A DNA stretch of 32,698 bases from NCBI GenBank assembly GCA_004554255.1, contig SFNC01000009.1, positions 1-32,698 of the forward strand. The letters are read 5' to 3'. Both the position numbers and the translations under genes were made by a program. The notes under the pieces are model-generated. The model saw only the letters and a list, made by a program, of their open reading frames with translations. It searched no databases and was not told where the DNA came from. Positions 31,755-32,698 of this stretch are shown here, one piece after another (the stretch's first letter is position 1; every line of letters begins with the position of its first letter). The stretch is from Bacteroidales bacterium. GTDB taxonomy: Bacteria > Bacteroidota > Bacteroidia > Bacteroidales > Muribaculaceae.

Positions 31755-32450
31755 TCACAGCACATTCATCATGCGCAATATCGGACCGGTGAGCATGGCG
31801 GTGAGGATGCCGTTGAGTATCAGGCCGAGGGTGGCGAACGCCCCGAAGCGCTCGTCGATCTGCGCGACACGCGATGTGCCTATCACATGCGCGGCGGTTC
31901 CCATACTGATACTCCTGGCAAACGGGCTGCGTATATGGCCTACAGACAGCACTTTAAGTCCTAAAATAGCTCCTATCAGCCCCACGCACACCACCACCGA
32001 TGCCGTCAGCGAGGGTATGCCCCCGAGGTTGTTGACTATCTCTATCGCAATGGGGGTGGTAACGGATTTCGGCGCCAGCGAAATTATGATTTCGCGGCTC
32101 GCACCTAAGGCCTGCGCTATGGCTATCACGGAGACTATTCCGGTAAGGCAACCGGCGAGTTGCGACATGAATATGGGTATCAGCTGCTCGCGTATGGTCC
32201 TAAGTTCGGCATACAATGGCACGCCGAGTGCCACAATTGCGGGCTTCAGCCAGAACTCTATCATGCGGCCGCCGCCATAATAGTCCTCGTAGGAGATGCC
32301 CGTAAACTTAAGAAAAGCTATCATTGTCGCTATGGTTACAAGCACGGGATTAAGCATTATCCATCCGGTAATTCGCTGTAACTTCTTGGCGCACAAGTAT
32401 ATGGCAAAAGTAAACGCTATCAGAAAAACCGGGCTTTTTAAATATTCCAT
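31755..32450 (-). CDS. lrgB: LrgB/CidB-family membrane protein
   Basis: A 231-residue, very hydrophobic protein of the LrgB/CidB/YohK family, with about six or seven membrane segments. The most conserved stretch, SLAPKSVTTPIAIEIVNNLGGIPSLTA, is intact, as is the AHVIGTSRVAQIDERFGAFATLGLILNGILTA ending. In Gram-positives these proteins modulate murein hydrolase export and cell death and are also linked to pyruvate or glycolate uptake; the role in Bacteroidales is not established. It starts 29 nt after lrgA, so the two form an operon read leftwards from beyond the window. Confidence 0.92.
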   Translation of the reverse strand: MEYLKSPVFLIAFTFAIYLCAKKLQRITGWIMLNPVLVTIATMIAFLKFTGISYEDYYGGGRMIEFWLKPAIVALGVPLYAELRTIREQLIPIFMSQLAGCLTGIVSVIAIAQALGASREIIISLAPKSVTTPIAIEIVNNLGGIPSLTASVVVCVGLIGAILGLKVLSVGHIRSPFARSISMGTAAHVIGTSRVAQIDERFGAFATLGLILNGILTAMLTGPILRMMNVL

Positions 32451-32479
32451 ATGTAATATGTTTTACCTTGATAACGGGC

Positions 32480-32698
32480 TTATCGCTGTTCGGAGTCCTT
32501 AAGCTTGCGGTGCATCATATACTGGTGGACATGCCCGGTAACTACAAGCACCAGGGCGATGCTAACGCCTGTGGCAATGACTATCGGTTGCCACTCCGCG
32601 GCAATGACATCAAAATAATTCATTATCGCCACGCCCGAGGGGACGAAGAAAAATGCCATATTGGAAACGAGGAACTGACTTATTCCCTTCACCGAATT
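32480..32698 (-). CDS. lrgA: LrgA/CidA-family membrane protein, cut by window edge
   Basis: The C-terminal 72 codons of a LrgA/CidA family holin-like protein; the reading frame is open through the right end of the window, so the gene is partial here rather than broken. VSNMAFFFVPSGVAIMNYFDVI matches the family's conserved segment, and PIVIATGVSIALVLVVTG forms the last membrane helix. Complete family members are about 115-130 residues. A GTG at 32692 could be mistaken for a start, but homology continues upstream of it. It works with LrgB, encoded 29 nt downstream. Confidence 0.88.
   Translation of the reverse strand, partial: NSVKGISQFLVSNMAFFFVPSGVAIMNYFDVIAAEWQPIVIATGVSIALVLVVTGHVHQYMMHRKLKDSEQR

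Noticed and set aside
32480..32692. lrgA as a truncated pseudogene with GTG start
   Set aside because: The frame stays open to the window edge and homology continues upstream of the GTG, so it is only cut by the window.

Overview
The window reads as the chromosome of a gut-type Bacteroidales bacterium, possibly Muribaculaceae-like given the fairly GC-rich coding sequence (that family call is a guess). Supporting signs are repeated matches to the Bacteroidetes housekeeping promoter (TTTG, 19-21 bp, TAnnTTTG), little Shine-Dalgarno signal, Bacteroidales-typical gene content (MetY/MetX, ParE-CoaD-CtpA, HU next to a tiny basic protein and RNase G), and two short terminator-capped RNA genes of a Bacteroidales-looking type. 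Almost everything is core chromosome. I see no phage, IS element, CRISPR array or tRNA/rRNA gene.

Layout. 1-170: GC-rich repeats, then yraN (+). 720-900: a small RNA gene and a second hairpin. 6922 down to 965 (-): one probable transcription unit pdxJ-exbB-exbD-TonB-like-metG-ansA. 6928-8884 (+): a protein that looks like a CBS-domain protein without its CBS domains, nadK and a YgjP-like metalloprotease. A long hairpin separates these from the convergent methionine operon metY-metX-hom (12484 down to 8951). That operon is preceded by a promoter, a 31-codon Met-rich leader peptide and a terminator whose 5' arm is exactly complementary to the end of the leader-peptide gene, which is the design of a methionine attenuator. 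12783-16584 holds a lipoprotein gene (+), a choloylglycine-hydrolase-family gene (-) and a fused MalY/PatB aminotransferase-DapF gene (-). Then, all on (-): a double GT2 glycosyltransferase, clpB, a DUF6291-like small protein, ctpA, coaD and parE. 26403-28508 (+): promoter, a leader with overlapping short ORFs, a DegT-family sugar aminotransferase and a sugar-phosphate transferase. 28776-31401 (+): HU, a 29-aa basic protein, a structured leader and rng. After a strong terminator and a second copy of the small RNA, the window ends with lrgB and a partial lrgA (-).

How the genes connect. Hom, MetX and MetY take aspartate semialdehyde to homocysteine by direct sulfhydrylation and appear to share Met-controlled transcription. 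The MalY half of the MalY-DapF fusion may act in the same sulfur amino acid network, while DapF supplies meso-diaminopimelate for lysine and murein. ExbB/ExbD/TonB-like power outer-membrane uptake and are transcribed with housekeeping genes. HU, the tiny basic protein and RNase G form a nucleic-acid cluster. The most notable items are the Met attenuator, the MalY-DapF fusion, the paired small RNAs with compensating stems, and the 225-nt leader in front of the aminotransferase.
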